Both the position numbers and the translations under genes were made by a program. Below, one piece after another: positions 8,961 to 18,745 of a stretch of DNA of 64,000 nucleotides. Position 1 is the first letter of the stretch. Every line of letters starts with the position of its first letter. The DNA lies in NCBI RefSeq assembly GCF_000940805.1, contig NZ_CP007142.1:4564593-4628592 (forward strand). The letters run 5' to 3'. The DNA is from Gynuella sunshinyii YC6258 (GTDB lineage Bacteria > Pseudomonadota > Gammaproteobacteria > Pseudomonadales > Natronospirillaceae). The notes beneath the pieces were generated by a model. The model saw only the letters and a program-made list of their open reading frames with translations, was not told the DNA's origin and made no database searches.

Positions 8961-9207
8961 GTCTACATACAGCTTCTAAACACATGGGCGAAGTTTACCG
9001 CGAGTTCAATTCAAAAATAGCCAACAAGTGCAAAAAACAATCTTTTTGCACCTTTCGACTCTGATAACAGCGTCACATATTCAGAGTAATCCTGTGAAAC
9101 TTTCGATAGACTTAACAATTCCTCAACTTTACATACTTTTTGAACACAGTGACGTATTATTCCCCTACCCTTTGTTTCACTAAAGATACCGTGACAGACT
9201 CGACAGA

Positions 9208-10632
9208 ATGAGAGGACTCAGCAAAGTTCCGTTTGCGTATAAACTAAGCCTGACTATCAGTGGCATGGTGTTAAGCATTTTGTTTGTGGCATCCGGGCAT
9301 ATTGTCTCCCGCCAGCAGCAATTGATAGAACAACAGTTCACGGACGGTGCCAGTACCACTATTCAGCAATTGGCATCCAATGCTGTCGAGTTGGTATTTA
9401 CGGAAGACCAGTTGGCACTGAATAGCCTGGTTTCTTCAACCACTGGCCTGGAACAGATTCTTGGAACCGCCATTTTAAATCGCGAAGGGATCACTATTGC
9501 CTCAGCAGGGATTACTCCCAATGATGGATTCCTACCTTTGGATGATCCTTTTCTCCCCAACGGTTATGAATACCGGTGGCCAAACCTGACGGACAGTAAT
9601 GCGCTGGTCAGTTACGTTTATCCAGTGACATTTAAAAGCATCGTCGGCGGTTATGCACTAATCACTATGTCCAGAGCACAATTGGAAAGAACCAAAAATG
9701 ATGTGTATTGGTCACAGGTATCCACCGCCATTGTGCTGGCAGCACTCATTACGTTGGTAACGGTGTTAATCAGTCGCAAATTTGCCAAACCAATTGACGC
9801 TCTGGTTGAGGCCACTAAAGCCATCCAGGAAGGAAAATATGGCTATCGAATCCGCTCTCGTCATCGCGGTGAATTCCATCAGGTGGTTGATTCATTCAAT
9901 AAAATGGCGGAGGGTATTGAACAGAAAATCCGGGTTGAATCAGCGTTCAATCGTTTTGTCTCCAGCCGGGTTGCAGAAAAGTATATTCGCGATGCTGACT
10001 CCATCGAGCTTGGCGGTCAGATTGTCAATGCCTCGGTTCTGTTTGTGGATATCGTAGGCTATACAGCTTTATCGGAATCCATGCCTCCACAACAAATGGC
10101 CAAACTGCTCAATGAGTTGTTTGAATTCTTTTCCTTTGCCGCCAACCAGACCGGAGGGATGGTGGATAAGTATATCGGCGACTGTGCCATGCTCGTATTC
10201 GGTGCGCCGGAGAAAAACAAGAACCATCATCTCAGTGCAGTCTACTGCGCCCTGTTGATTCGTTCGATGATGCAGCAGTTCAACCGGCGGCGCGAAAAAC
10301 AGGGGTTGGATGCGGTCGAGGTCAGAGTGGGGATCAGCTCCGGGGAGATGCTGGCGGGAATTCTCGGGAGTTCTGATCGGGTACAATACACCGTTATTGG
10401 TGACCCGGTAAATTTATCCAGCCGCCTCTGCGCTCTCGCGCCGGTCGGTGGTATTATCGTAGACACTCAGTTTTTTCAATATGCCAACATCGACGACGAT
10501 ATTGAATATCGCCCTTATCGCTCGGTTCTGGTAAAAGGCAAGAAACTGCCGGTTGAAACCATTGAAATTATTTCTATCAAAGGCCATTGGCAACGAAGTA
10601 TCGACCTGACCTGTAAAAAACTCATTTCATGA
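9208..10632 (+). CDS. membrane-bound class III adenylate/guanylate cyclase with HAMP domain
   Basis: A 474-residue cyclase: TM1 (about 13-30), a periplasmic sensor of about 140 residues, TM2 (about 172-190), a HAMP segment starting RKFAKPIDAL, then the catalytic domain (about 265-440). Both metal-binding aspartates are present, D281 in LFVDIVGYT and D325 in DKYIGD, as are VRVGISSGE, YTVIGDPVN and the NLSSRL segment with the transition-state Asn/Arg. The enzyme looks active; I favour cAMP, but nucleotide specificity cannot be settled by eye. It overlaps the next gene by ATGA, so the cyclase and the lipoprotein are made together. Confidence 0.9.
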   Translation: MRGLSKVPFAYKLSLTISGMVLSILFVASGHIVSRQQQLIEQQFTDGASTTIQQLASNAVELVFTEDQLALNSLVSSTTGLEQILGTAILNREGITIASAGITPNDGFLPLDDPFLPNGYEYRWPNLTDSNALVSYVYPVTFKSIVGGYALITMSRAQLERTKNDVYWSQVSTAIVLAALITLVTVLISRKFAKPIDALVEATKAIQEGKYGYRIRSRHRGEFHQVVDSFNKMAEGIEQKIRVESAFNRFVSSRVAEKYIRDADSIELGGQIVNASVLFVDIVGYTALSESMPPQQMAKLLNELFEFFSFAANQTGGMVDKYIGDCAMLVFGAPEKNKNHHLSAVYCALLIRSMMQQFNRRREKQGLDAVEVRVGISSGEMLAGILGSSDRVQYTVIGDPVNLSSRLCALAPVGGIIVDTQFFQYANIDDDIEYRPYRSVLVKGKKLPVETIEIISIKGHWQRSIDLTCKKLIS

Positions 10633-11678
10633 AATATTCCGTTATTTTACTGCTGACCTGTTTTGTTGTTCAGGGATGCAGCCAACTTCATATTCAGCCC
10701 AGCACCCCTGAAGCCAGACTGGATAAACTGCTTCAGCAGGAAAAATATCACAATGCCCGCCTGTTACTTGCGCAACAAACTGATAAGGCATTGGTAAAAC
10801 ACTATACTTCTGCTCTGAATAAGCTCGAACAGCAGAAAACCAGCGAGATTATCCGCACATCCGAAGAAGCCATTGATGAACAGCAGTGGTTCAGAGCCAA
10901 GGAGATTGTCGAGAACGGAATTCGCCTGATGGGTCGAAAGCCGGAACTGACAGAGCAACGGCAAAAAATCATAGATCTTCGGGATCAGCACATTCTGGCC
11001 CATCAAAATAACCTTCTGCTGAACCGGGCACATTTTCTGTTGCAACAGTACTCGGACATAGAGGCCATTGCTGAAGCTCTGCCAAGAAATAAAGCCATGC
11101 AGATTGAGTACCGAAATCTCAAACAGGATATGAAGACATCCGCGCAACAGCTCTATGAACTCGCGCAGACCGCCCTCGAGCAAGGTGATGCAGGGAAAGC
11201 GCTGAGGGTGGCCAACCTTTCTTACCAACTGCATGCAGACACTGATACCCGAGAATTGTTGATCCAATTGGAGCAGAACCGTCGGAAGAGTCAGAACAAG
11301 CAACAGACGGAAGCCTCCGAAGCACGATCCAAGCATGTTGATTCCCTCATCGCCGCCTGTGACCAGGCAATGACCGATGGCGACCTGTTAACGGCCAAGA
11401 CACTGGTGGAGCAAATCAAGCAGAGTTCACCAAATCCGTCCGATTGGCTGTTGCGCCAGAAACGATTGGATGCCCGCATTGCCTTGCAAGTGCAAAATGC
11501 CCTGGAAGAAGGACAGGTACTCTACAGCGAAGGCTTTATACAGGAAGCTGTCGATTTATGGACCAAAACAGAAAAACTGGACCCTGATAACAAAACTCTG
11601 AAAGAATATATCGCACGCGCCAGCCGGTTTCTGGAAAACATCGAGAAGCTGTCTGACCAAACATCACCATCTGAATAA
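10629..11678 (+). CDS. TPR-like lipoprotein, partner of the cyclase
   Basis: A 349-residue protein with a lipoprotein signal: MKYSVILLLTCFVVQGCSQ, lipobox VQGC with Cys17 as the acylation site and S+Q after it. The rest is almost wholly helical with repeated A, L, Q and E residues (for example QLYELAQTALEQGDAGKALRVANLS and GQVLYSEGFIQEAVDLWTKTEKLDPDN), which fits tetratricopeptide-type repeats. It lies in the envelope, probably on the periplasmic side. Its ATGA overlap with the cyclase gene suggests that it presents or modulates the signal read by the periplasmic sensor; that role is inference. Confidence 0.8.
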   Translation: MKYSVILLLTCFVVQGCSQLHIQPSTPEARLDKLLQQEKYHNARLLLAQQTDKALVKHYTSALNKLEQQKTSEIIRTSEEAIDEQQWFRAKEIVENGIRLMGRKPELTEQRQKIIDLRDQHILAHQNNLLLNRAHFLLQQYSDIEAIAEALPRNKAMQIEYRNLKQDMKTSAQQLYELAQTALEQGDAGKALRVANLSYQLHADTDTRELLIQLEQNRRKSQNKQQTEASEARSKHVDSLIAACDQAMTDGDLLTAKTLVEQIKQSSPNPSDWLLRQKRLDARIALQVQNALEEGQVLYSEGFIQEAVDLWTKTEKLDPDNKTLKEYIARASRFLENIEKLSDQTSPSE

Positions 11679-11679
11679 A

Positions 11680-11707
11680 AAGACAAATCAATACAACTCG
11701 CTATAAT
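11680..11707 (+). promoter_or_regulatory. possible sigma-70 promoter for rnb
   Basis: A perfect -10 hexamer TATAAT lies at 11702-11707, with AAGACA (4 of 6 matches to the -35 consensus) at 11680-11685 and a 16-bp spacer. Transcription would begin about 30 bp before the rnb start codon at 11744. Confidence 0.5.
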
Positions 11708-11743
11708 AGCCGCCCGTTTCGTCAATCAGCCTCGGAAATAGAC

Positions 11744-13681
11744 ATGCTAGATGCCAACGCCCTCGCCGCTTTAAAACAATTAAAATCAGACATTCGCGAA
11801 AGTAAACAGCTCTATACCGGCGTCGTCAAAGGATCCAGCAATCGTTTCAGCTTTGTGATTCGTGACACCGACCAGGTAGAGTTTTTCCTGCCACCGCAGG
11901 AAATGGACAAGGTTTTACCGGGGGATCATATTGAGTTCGAATTGGCCAAAGGAGAAAAAGACCGGGAATTTGCAGTTGTCACCAAATTGAAACACAGCTC
12001 AATGGACCTGTTTGTGGGTCGCTACGAGGTCAAAGGCCAGGCTCATCTGGTTCAGCCAGATGATCTGATGATCAACAAAGCGTTTTTCATTCCACCGAAA
12101 GACCGGAAGGGCAATAACCAGGATTTTGTGGCATGCAAAGTTACCCGTCACCCATATCCCGACGGCAAAGCTCAGGCAAAAATTCTTAAAGTCATCGGGA
12201 ACAAAGGTTCAGCTTTCATTGAACACGAATTTGTCAAAGCCAGGTTCGGACTCAGCAGTGAGTTCCCTCTGGCAATCAGTCAGCAGACCGATCAGCTTGA
12301 CGCCAACCTGATCGCCAGGATCAAGGATCAAAGGGTCGATGAAACCACAACACCTTTTGTCACGATAGACAGTGCCGAGACCCGGGATATGGATGATGCC
12401 GTCTGGGCAGGCACCAATGACGACGGTTTCGAATTAAAAGTCGCGATAGCAGACCCGACCCCCTGGTTCAAAGAACACTCTGATATTGATCGTGAAGCAT
12501 TCATTCGTGCCACTTCGACCTATCTGCCCGGTCAGACGATCACTATGCTACCGACAAAACTGTCACACAACCTCTGCTCTCTGGTGCCCGGTTATGACAG
12601 ACTGTCCCTGGTGGCAACGATTAAACTGGATCACGAAGGCCATGTTTTGGACTATCAGTTCAGTTCCGCAGTTATTCACTCCCATGCCAAACTGGACTAT
12701 CAGGAAGTGACCGATTTTCTGGAACAGGATAAAAACCTCGGCCAACCGGAAAATATCTGTCAATCACTGAAAACTCTGGCCATGGTTCATCGAAAACTGA
12801 ATCAGCAGCGTACCCAGCAGGCGCTGGTCATGGATGATCGTCCGGATTATCGCTTTAATCTGGATGAAAACGGCAAATTACTGAGTATTTCGCGCGAAGA
12901 CCGTATTCTGGCGCAAAGTATCATTGAAGAGTGCATGCTACTGGTCAATCGTCTGGCGGCCGACTATCTGAACCAGCATAGCGCCGGGCTGTTCATCAAC
13001 CAGGAAGGTATCCGCAAGGAAAAACGCGAGGAGTTCAGGCAGCTGCTCCAGAAACACTGCGCGGATGTTACAGAGATTGATGTGGATACACTCCAGGGCT
13101 TTATTCAAATAGCCAAAACCCTGTCGTCGCAACATCCCTATATACGCGAGATATCCACTCGTTTGTATGGCCGCTCAGAAATCAGCCCCAATTGTAACGG
13201 TCACTTCGCCCAGGGTTTCAACAGTTACACCACGATTACCTCACCCATACGGAAATACCTCGATTTGTTTAATCATCGACGTATGCAGGAAATTCTGTCG
13301 GGTCAGCCCTGCAAAGCCATGCCGGTGGAGAAACTGGAATCACTCAAACAGTCTCTGCTGAACAGCCGCGGGGCCAGTCAGCAGGTCGAAGCCTGGCTGG
13401 TTTGCTCATATATGGAGAATTTTGAAGGTATCGAGTTTGACGCTGAGGTGAATTATATCAACGGCATTGGTCTGGGCGTGCGACTGACTCACAATGGCGT
13501 GGATGGCTTCGTCGATTTCCGCAATCAGAAAATCAAGTCTGAATTCAATGCAGAGTTGATGAGTCATACCGTAGGTGGTATGGAGATCAGACTGGGCCAA
13601 GCGGTACGCGTTGAGCTGGATGGCATCAATAACGAACGTAAACAGGTACAGTTTAAATGTCTTGATCTACCGGATGCATGA
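11744..13681 (+). CDS. rnb: exoribonuclease II
   Basis: A 645-residue 3'-5' exoribonuclease of the RNase II/RNB family, same length as E. coli RNase II (644). Order: N-terminal cold-shock domains, RNB catalytic domain, C-terminal S1 domain. The catalytic acidic cluster DSAETRDMDDA sits near residues 208-218, and the conserved FNSYTTITSPIRKYLDLFNHR region is present before the S1 domain (from about residue 560). It degrades single-stranded mRNA processively from the 3' end. The TATAAT box just upstream suggests its own promoter. Confident. Confidence 0.96.
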   Translation: MLDANALAALKQLKSDIRESKQLYTGVVKGSSNRFSFVIRDTDQVEFFLPPQEMDKVLPGDHIEFELAKGEKDREFAVVTKLKHSSMDLFVGRYEVKGQAHLVQPDDLMINKAFFIPPKDRKGNNQDFVACKVTRHPYPDGKAQAKILKVIGNKGSAFIEHEFVKARFGLSSEFPLAISQQTDQLDANLIARIKDQRVDETTTPFVTIDSAETRDMDDAVWAGTNDDGFELKVAIADPTPWFKEHSDIDREAFIRATSTYLPGQTITMLPTKLSHNLCSLVPGYDRLSLVATIKLDHEGHVLDYQFSSAVIHSHAKLDYQEVTDFLEQDKNLGQPENICQSLKTLAMVHRKLNQQRTQQALVMDDRPDYRFNLDENGKLLSISREDRILAQSIIEECMLLVNRLAADYLNQHSAGLFINQEGIRKEKREEFRQLLQKHCADVTEIDVDTLQGFIQIAKTLSSQHPYIREISTRLYGRSEISPNCNGHFAQGFNSYTTITSPIRKYLDLFNHRRMQEILSGQPCKAMPVEKLESLKQSLLNSRGASQQVEAWLVCSYMENFEGIEFDAEVNYINGIGLGVRLTHNGVDGFVDFRNQKIKSEFNAELMSHTVGGMEIRLGQAVRVELDGINNERKQVQFKCLDLPDA

Positions 13682-13986
13682 TGGGCATGCCTTCTAAACA
13701 TTGATCACACCTCCCTGGCGGGTTGCAGGAACTTCATCAGTAGCATGTTGTTTTCTCCAACTCGCCGTCATAACTGACACCATAGTCATCTGACAATCTC
13801 CAACAATTCATTCAAAAACAGCTACCAAGCCCCGCCGTTCTTTTAAATTTATAACTATCGTGCGGTAACCATTATGCCTTTGAAATCCATACCCTCCGTC
13901 TATTCACAAACAACGGGGATGATTGGTGGCAATCCTGGCAAAGTGTCATAATCCATTCGAAGCACACACATATTTTGATCGTATAT
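13682..13986. other. intergenic, nothing recognised
   Basis: About 305 bp between rnb and the DUF4442 gene, AT-rich in the second half. I see no coding frame, strong hairpin or repeat. Confidence 0.5.
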
Positions 13987-14481
13987 ATGAGAAACAAAAT
14001 AATACATCTGCTGAATAAACCCCTTACGGTCAAATGGATGATGAACCTCTATCGTCCACTGCGTGCCGCGGGTATCCGTGTCAATTATATCGCCAGTGAT
14101 TACCGGCAGATTGATGTCTGTCTGAAGTTGAAACTGAGCAATAAAAATATCCATGGTGTTCATTTTGGGGGAAGTCTGTTCGCCATGACTGATCCCTTTT
14201 TTGTCATGATGATCAGCTATCATCTGGGACCAGGTTACATTGTCTGGGACAAAGCAGCAGATATTCAGTTCATCAAACCAGGTAGAGGAACTGTCCGGGC
14301 TTCTTTTACGCTGAGCCCTGAACAAATAGAGGATTTATCCAGATATACCTCGGAAGGACAGAGATATCTGCCACAGTACACGGTGCATATTGTGGATGAA
14401 CACAATGACGTGGTTGCCCATGTGCGAAAAACCATTTATGTCAGAAAAAAGGGTCCACAAATCAGCACTAAAGCCTTATAA
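13987..14481 (+). CDS. DUF4442 domain (hotdog-fold) protein
   Basis: A 164-residue protein resembling the DUF4442 family, a hotdog-fold group related to acyl-CoA thioesterases. Visible features are the N-terminal helix with WMMNLYRPLRAAGI, the strand IDVCLKLKLSNKNIHGVHFGGSLFAMTDPFF with its HGVHFGGS glycine loop, and FIKPGRGTVRASFTLS. Substrate and enzymatic activity are unknown. I start at the ATG at 13987; a TTG four codons earlier is also in frame and neither has a clear ribosome-binding site. Monocistronic by spacing. Confidence 0.75.
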   Translation: MRNKIIHLLNKPLTVKWMMNLYRPLRAAGIRVNYIASDYRQIDVCLKLKLSNKNIHGVHFGGSLFAMTDPFFVMMISYHLGPGYIVWDKAADIQFIKPGRGTVRASFTLSPEQIEDLSRYTSEGQRYLPQYTVHIVDEHNDVVAHVRKTIYVRKKGPQISTKAL

Positions 14482-14612
14482 CTATTATGAACATCACCCC
14501 GCCAGCAAAAAAATAAATTAGTAATACACAACTGGCACATTCCCTGAGAACTTGGCAGACCAGGGACTTTTCGCCATAGCCACGACTGTGCTCTAACCGA
14601 GGAAACAGAACC

Positions 14613-15095
14613 ATGGATAAATATCTGATCAAAAAAGCCGAAATTGAGGCCATGCCCGGCCTGGATAAAACCCACTTTCTGAACCAGGGCGCCAGACGGA
14701 TCAATAAATCACTGGGTGATCTGACCGGATTGACCGGTATCGGCTTTCACATTATCGAACTGGCACCCGACAGCGAATCCACTGAATATCATGTTCACTA
14801 TTTTGAGGATGAGTGTGTCTATGTACTCTCCGGTGAAGGAAAGGTCATCATTGACGATCAAGAGTATGAAATCAGCGAGGGAGATTTTATCGGCTACCGG
14901 GCAGGTGGCTTACCACACACCATGATCAACTCTGGCCAGGAGATCCTGCGCTGTATTGTGACCGGCCAGCGTCTGGCCCATGATATGGCCGACTATCCAA
15001 AACAAAACAAACGTATCTATCGTAACATCGGTCATGCTGCAGACCTGGTCGACCTGAGCCAAATAGCCCATCCTTCCGTCGGTCAAAAAACATGA
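14613..15095 (+). CDS. cupin domain protein
   Basis: A 160-residue single-cupin protein. The first cupin motif is seen in STEYHVHYFEDECVYVLSGEGKV (written here in two parts: STEYHVHYFEDE and CVYVLSGEG) and the second in GDFIGYRAGGLPHTMIN. The His and Glu metal ligands (H-x-H, E and the later H) are all present, so metal binding is likely. Relatives are small sugar- or polyol-binding or dioxygenase-like cupins; substrate unknown. It has its own ATG preceded by GAGGAAACAGAACC. It converges on the frd operon. Confidence 0.8.
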   Translation: MDKYLIKKAEIEAMPGLDKTHFLNQGARRINKSLGDLTGLTGIGFHIIELAPDSESTEYHVHYFEDECVYVLSGEGKVIIDDQEYEISEGDFIGYRAGGLPHTMINSGQEILRCIVTGQRLAHDMADYPKQNKRIYRNIGHAADLVDLSQIAHPSVGQKT

Positions 15096-15259
15096 TCAAT
15101 GGAGCAACCAATCATTGGATATTTTTCTCCGAACAGGCACAACAAGCCACAAGACATTCTGGAACCCTATCCGGTGTAACAGGCGATATATTGAATGTTC
15201 TGATTGAGATGCTGCAACATGGTTAGTCAGCAGCCACCCACCTACGGTGACAGAGATAC

Positions 15260-15282
15260 GGCCCGGAAAGATTATCCGGGCC
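15260..15282 (-). terminator. hairpin after frdD
   Basis: GGCCCGG and CCGGGCC form a perfect 7-bp GC stem around a 9-base loop, 10 bp past the frdD stop on the minus strand. No strong T-tract follows, so termination efficiency is uncertain. Confidence 0.6.
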
Positions 15283-15292
15283 GGAATGAATG

Positions 15293-15649
15293 TTATATGG
15301 CCAACAACCAACCGGCTGTCAACACACTGAGAACCGTGGCACCGCCATAGAAGATCAATAGCATCAGACCATTGGGTCCATGAACATGAATATCATGCAG
15401 ACCATGGTGGATTCTGTGCACAGTGTGATACAGCTGGAGAGCAATCACGACCAGCAGAAACAACTTGCCAATCCAGTTTTGCGCCATCGCCATAGCCCCC
15501 TGATACACTGCGTTCGGATCACTGAACACAAATGGCATCAACAGTCCTGTAATGACGATGACAGCCGGCATAAACAGCGCGATAACCATACCGCCGGCAC
15601 CAAACAAAGACCACGCAATTGGTTCGTGGGAACGGGTATATTGCTTCAT
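15293..15649 (-). CDS. frdD: fumarate reductase membrane anchor subunit D
   Basis: A 118-residue membrane anchor of quinol:fumarate reductase with three hydrophobic helices (about 18-42, 60-78, 95-115). It begins MKQYTRSHEPIAWSLFGAGG, very like E. coli FrdD, and has YHTVHRIHHGLHD in the second helix region. The ATG at 15649 is preceded by GAGGAGATCACT, which settles the start against an upstream in-frame codon. Together with FrdC it anchors FrdAB and supplies the quinol site. Last gene of the frdABCD operon, 10 bp after frdC. Confidence 0.93.
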   Translation of the reverse strand: MKQYTRSHEPIAWSLFGAGGMVIALFMPAVIVITGLLMPFVFSDPNAVYQGAMAMAQNWIGKLFLLVVIALQLYHTVHRIHHGLHDIHVHGPNGLMLLIFYGGATVLSVLTAGWLLAI

Positions 15650-15659
15650 AGTGATCTCC

Positions 15660-16052
15660 TCAAAATAACATGCCGGCAAAAATGAACAGAACCACCGTAC
15701 AGACGGCAAAGGCCACCCAGTGCAGTGCTTTGAGTGTTGATCCGGGCACCTGTTTATCCCCCAGACGAATCACCATCACTTTCGGCACCATGTCAAAGAA
15801 GGTATAGGCATGCAGCATCGCCGCTGCAAACGCAATCAGGTGAAACAGCACCATGACCGGGGATTTCATCGCCATCACCCAGGAAATGAAAGTCTCTTCT
15901 CCTTTGGTCAAAGCAAACACGCCAGCCATTAACAGGATGGAATAGAGGAACAACGGTATCGCGGTTGCCTCACGCAACATATAAAACCGGTAAAACGGAT
16001 TTTTGACCCACCAGTTGGAAGGTTGTTTCTGGATGTAAGGTTTACGGTTCAT
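15660..16052 (-). CDS. frdC: fumarate reductase membrane anchor subunit C
   Basis: A 130-residue membrane anchor, same length as E. coli FrdC. The conserved N-terminus [29 protein letters not shown] is present in two segments ([13 protein letters not shown] and [12 protein letters not shown]), followed by three hydrophobic helices with [17 protein letters not shown] in the middle one. It overlaps frdB by 4 bases (ATGA), indicating coupled translation. Confidence 0.94.
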   Translation of the reverse strand: MNRKPYIQKQPSNWWVKNPFYRFYMLREATAIPLFLYSILLMAGVFALTKGEETFISWVMAMKSPVMVLFHLIAFAAAMLHAYTFFDMVPKVMVIRLGDKQVPGSTLKALHWVAFAVCTVVLFIFAGMLF

Positions 16053-16798
16053 TTTTTACCTCCTGCCAAGCCAACCAGATTCAGGCCATAGTCGATATCC
16101 GAAACCAGTTTACCCTGGTTAATGGCCGCAGCCGGATCCACACTTTTCGGGCAAACCTCAGAGCAGTAACCAACAAACGTACAGCTCCAGACACCTTCTT
16201 CCGCATTCAGAAACTCCATGCGCTCGGACTTGCCTTCATCACGGGAATCCTGGTTATAACGGAAAGCCAACGCCAGTGCTGCCGGGCCGAGAAACTCTGG
16301 GTTCCGGCCAAACTGCGGACAGGCGGCATAGCAGAGTCCACAATTGATACACTGGCTGAACTGCTTGTAACGTGCCAGTTCTGCAGGAGTCTGCAGGTAT
16401 TCACCCTCGTCAGTGGACTTTTCTTTCTTACGGATGATATAGGGCTTAACGGTTTCCAGTTTCTCAACAAAGTTACCAATATCAGCCACCAGATCACGTT
16501 CAATCGGAAAATTAGCCAGCGGAGCAATATGCACTTCAGGTTCATCAAAATAGTCGCGCAAAAACGTTTTGCATCCTAACTTAGGCACACCATTGATCAT
16601 GAAACCACAGCTGCCGCAGATGGCCATCCGGCAGGACCAGCGATAACTCAGGCTGGGTTCTAAGTTGTCCTTGATATAGCCCAAAGCCTCCAACACCGAG
16701 GTATCCTGAGTCGCAGGAACCTCGAAGGTCTGAAACCAAGGCTCATTGTCCTGTTCAGGTCTGTAACGGGTGACACGGATTTTCATCATCTTATTCAT
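16049..16798 (-). CDS. frdB: fumarate reductase iron-sulfur subunit
   Basis: A 249-residue electron-transfer subunit. It has the [2Fe-2S] ligands in [11 protein letters not shown]...GC and the two C-terminal cluster motifs [12 protein letters not shown] and [17 protein letters not shown], which bind the [4Fe-4S] and [3Fe-4S] clusters. It passes electrons from membrane quinol via FrdCD to FrdA. Its start codon overlaps the last base of frdA. Confidence 0.96.
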   Translation of the reverse strand: MNKMMKIRVTRYRPEQDNEPWFQTFEVPATQDTSVLEALGYIKDNLEPSLSYRWSCRMAICGSCGFMINGVPKLGCKTFLRDYFDEPEVHIAPLANFPIERDLVADIGNFVEKLETVKPYIIRKKEKSTDEGEYLQTPAELARYKQFSQCINCGLCYAACPQFGRNPEFLGPAALALAFRYNQDSRDEGKSERMEFLNAEEGVWSCTFVGYCSEVCPKSVDPAAAINQGKLVSDIDYGLNLVGLAGGKK

Positions 16799-18573
16799 TA
16801 TTTGTCCCCCTCTTTCTGTTCAGACGCTGCTCCATAGACACGTTCGGCCGGTTTGGACTTGGTGATCACCACATCCTGGTATTCCAGTTTGGGTGCCGCA
16901 TCTTCGGACCGATAAGCCAGGGTATGTTTCAGGAACTTATCATCATCACGTTTTTCGAAACCATCAAGACGCTGATGGCTGCCGCGGGATTCTTTACGGG
17001 CTCTGGCAGAATGCGCCATCGCTTCGCCCACATCCAACAGGAAACCCAGCTCAATGGCATACAGCCATTCGGTATTGAAGGCCAGACTGCCATCCTTCAT
17101 GCCGATATTTTTATAGCGATCTTTCAACTCAACCAGCTTGTCACAGGTTTTTTGAATCAGATCATCAGAGCGGTAGATGCCCACACCATCTTCCATGGTA
17201 TCAGCCAGCTCTTTACGGATGTCAGCCATGCTTTCGGTGCCTTTGGCTGTGCGCAAAGCATTCCAGCGGGCAGCGTTACCCTGGATCTGTTCCTGCAAGT
17301 CGCTGATATCGACCAGGTCAGCCTGGCTGGCAAGATCTGCGGCATGATCACCGGCTACTTTACCGAACACACCCAGTTCTGCCAGTGAGTTGGAACCCAG
17401 GCGATTGGCACCATGCAAACCTACACTGGCGCACTCACCCACGGCAAATAAGCCTTTGATAGGGGTCTCAGTATTAATGTCTGTTTGAATTCCACCCATG
17501 GTGTAGTGCACAGTTGGACGTACAGGAATAGGTGCAGTCACCGGATCCACACCCACGTAGGCTTTTGACAGTTCACGAATAAACGGTAACCGTTCGTTGA
17601 TTTTCTGTTCACCCAGATGAGTCAGATCAAGATTGACGGCTGTACCACGTGAGGTTTCGATGACCCGACCTTTTTTCTCTTCATGCCAGAAAGCCTGACT
17701 GAGACGGTCACGCGGTCCCAACTCCATATATTTGTTTTTTGGCTGACCAACCGGAGTTTCCGGACCCAGGTTATAATCCTGAAGATAACGATAACCGTCT
17801 TTGTTAGTCAGAATACCACCTTCACCACGGCATCCTTCTGTCATCAGAATACCTGTACCGGGAAGACCGGTCGGGTGATACTGAACAAACTCCATGTCGC
17901 GCAATGGCACCCCCTGACGATACGCCAGAGACATACCATCACCAGTGACAATGCCACCATTGGTATTAAACCGATAAACCCGTCCGGCACCACCGGTAGC
18001 AATAATGACCGCCTTGGCCTGGAAGGTGGTAAACGTGCCATTCTTGATATCGATAGCCTGCAAACCAACCGCACGGCCGTCTTTCACCAGCAGGTCAGTG
18101 CAAAAATATTCGTCGTAGCGTTTAATCTGGGGAAATTTAATCGAAGTCTGAAACAGCGTGTGAAGAATATGAAAGCCGGTTTTATCTGCAGCAAACCAGG
18201 TACGTTCTATTTTCATACCACCAAACGCACGGACATTTACCCGACCATCAGGTTTCCGGCTCCAGGGACATCCCCAGTGCTCCAAGCGTAAGTTTTCTTC
18301 TGTGGCATGACTGACAAAATAATCCACAACATCCTGATCACATAACCAGTCACCACCTGAAACCGTGTCGGCAAAGTGATAATCCAGTGAGTCATGGTCC
18401 TGCACTACGGCAGCACAACCTCCTTCTGCTGCACAGGTATGACTGCGCATGGGATAAACCTTCGACACCAGAGCAATAGTCAACGAAGGATTTTTTTCAG
18501 CAGCGGCGATTGCTGCTCGTAAACCTCCACCACCGGCTCCGACAATTACAATATCTGCTTGGATTGTTTCCAT
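16798..18573 (-). CDS. frdA: fumarate reductase flavoprotein subunit
   Basis: A 591-residue catalytic subunit that reduces fumarate to succinate at the end of anaerobic electron transport. It starts with an FAD-binding [10 protein letters not shown] motif, then [13 protein letters not shown] with the covalent-flavin His, [21 protein letters not shown] and RGEGGIL. Across its length it follows E. coli FrdA rather than SdhA. Four-gene order frdABCD is complete and uninterrupted. The leader contains an FNR/ANR-type box about 60-75 bp upstream of the start, consistent with induction when oxygen is scarce. Confidence 0.96.
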   Translation of the reverse strand: METIQADIVIVGAGGGGLRAAIAAAEKNPSLTIALVSKVYPMRSHTCAAEGGCAAVVQDHDSLDYHFADTVSGGDWLCDQDVVDYFVSHATEENLRLEHWGCPWSRKPDGRVNVRAFGGMKIERTWFAADKTGFHILHTLFQTSIKFPQIKRYDEYFCTDLLVKDGRAVGLQAIDIKNGTFTTFQAKAVIIATGGAGRVYRFNTNGGIVTGDGMSLAYRQGVPLRDMEFVQYHPTGLPGTGILMTEGCRGEGGILTNKDGYRYLQDYNLGPETPVGQPKNKYMELGPRDRLSQAFWHEEKKGRVIETSRGTAVNLDLTHLGEQKINERLPFIRELSKAYVGVDPVTAPIPVRPTVHYTMGGIQTDINTETPIKGLFAVGECASVGLHGANRLGSNSLAELGVFGKVAGDHAADLASQADLVDISDLQEQIQGNAARWNALRTAKGTESMADIRKELADTMEDGVGIYRSDDLIQKTCDKLVELKDRYKNIGMKDGSLAFNTEWLYAIELGFLLDVGEAMAHSARARKESRGSHQRLDGFEKRDDDKFLKHTLAYRSEDAAPKLEYQDVVITKSKPAERVYGAASEQKEGDK

Positions 18574-18609
18574 TGGAAATCTCCATGATGAGTAGAACTG
18601 ACTGCATTG

Positions 18610-18655
18610 TGTATAAGAGGCTAAATAACAGCTTTGATATGAATCATCTTATACA
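18610..18655. promoter_or_regulatory. FNR/ANR-type box inside an 8-bp inverted repeat, divergent frd/DUF1538 promoter region
   Basis: TTGATATGAATCAT at 18634-18647 matches the FNR/ANR consensus TTGAT-N4-ATCAA in 9 of 10 positions. It lies between two exact inverted arms, TGTATAAG (18610-18617) and CTTATACA (18648-18655), each of which could supply a -10-like element for one of the divergent transcripts. The box ends 61 bp from the frdA start and 99 bp from the DUF1538 start. Anaerobic control of frd is the expected reading; control of the other operon is inference. Confidence 0.7.
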
Positions 18656-18745
18656 AAAGTAGCATACCTCGTAAGGGTGAATGATTGATCTTTGTGGTCC
18701 ATCCTCCTATCGTTTGATTAATTACTGGATTCTGCCTGTGGTTTT

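Noticed and set aside
14536-14552. TGGCAC as half of a sigma-54 promoter
   Set aside because: No TTGC element at the required spacing.
17683-18291. 202-codon open frame on the plus strand
   Set aside because: Antisense to frdA, which matches its family along its full length.
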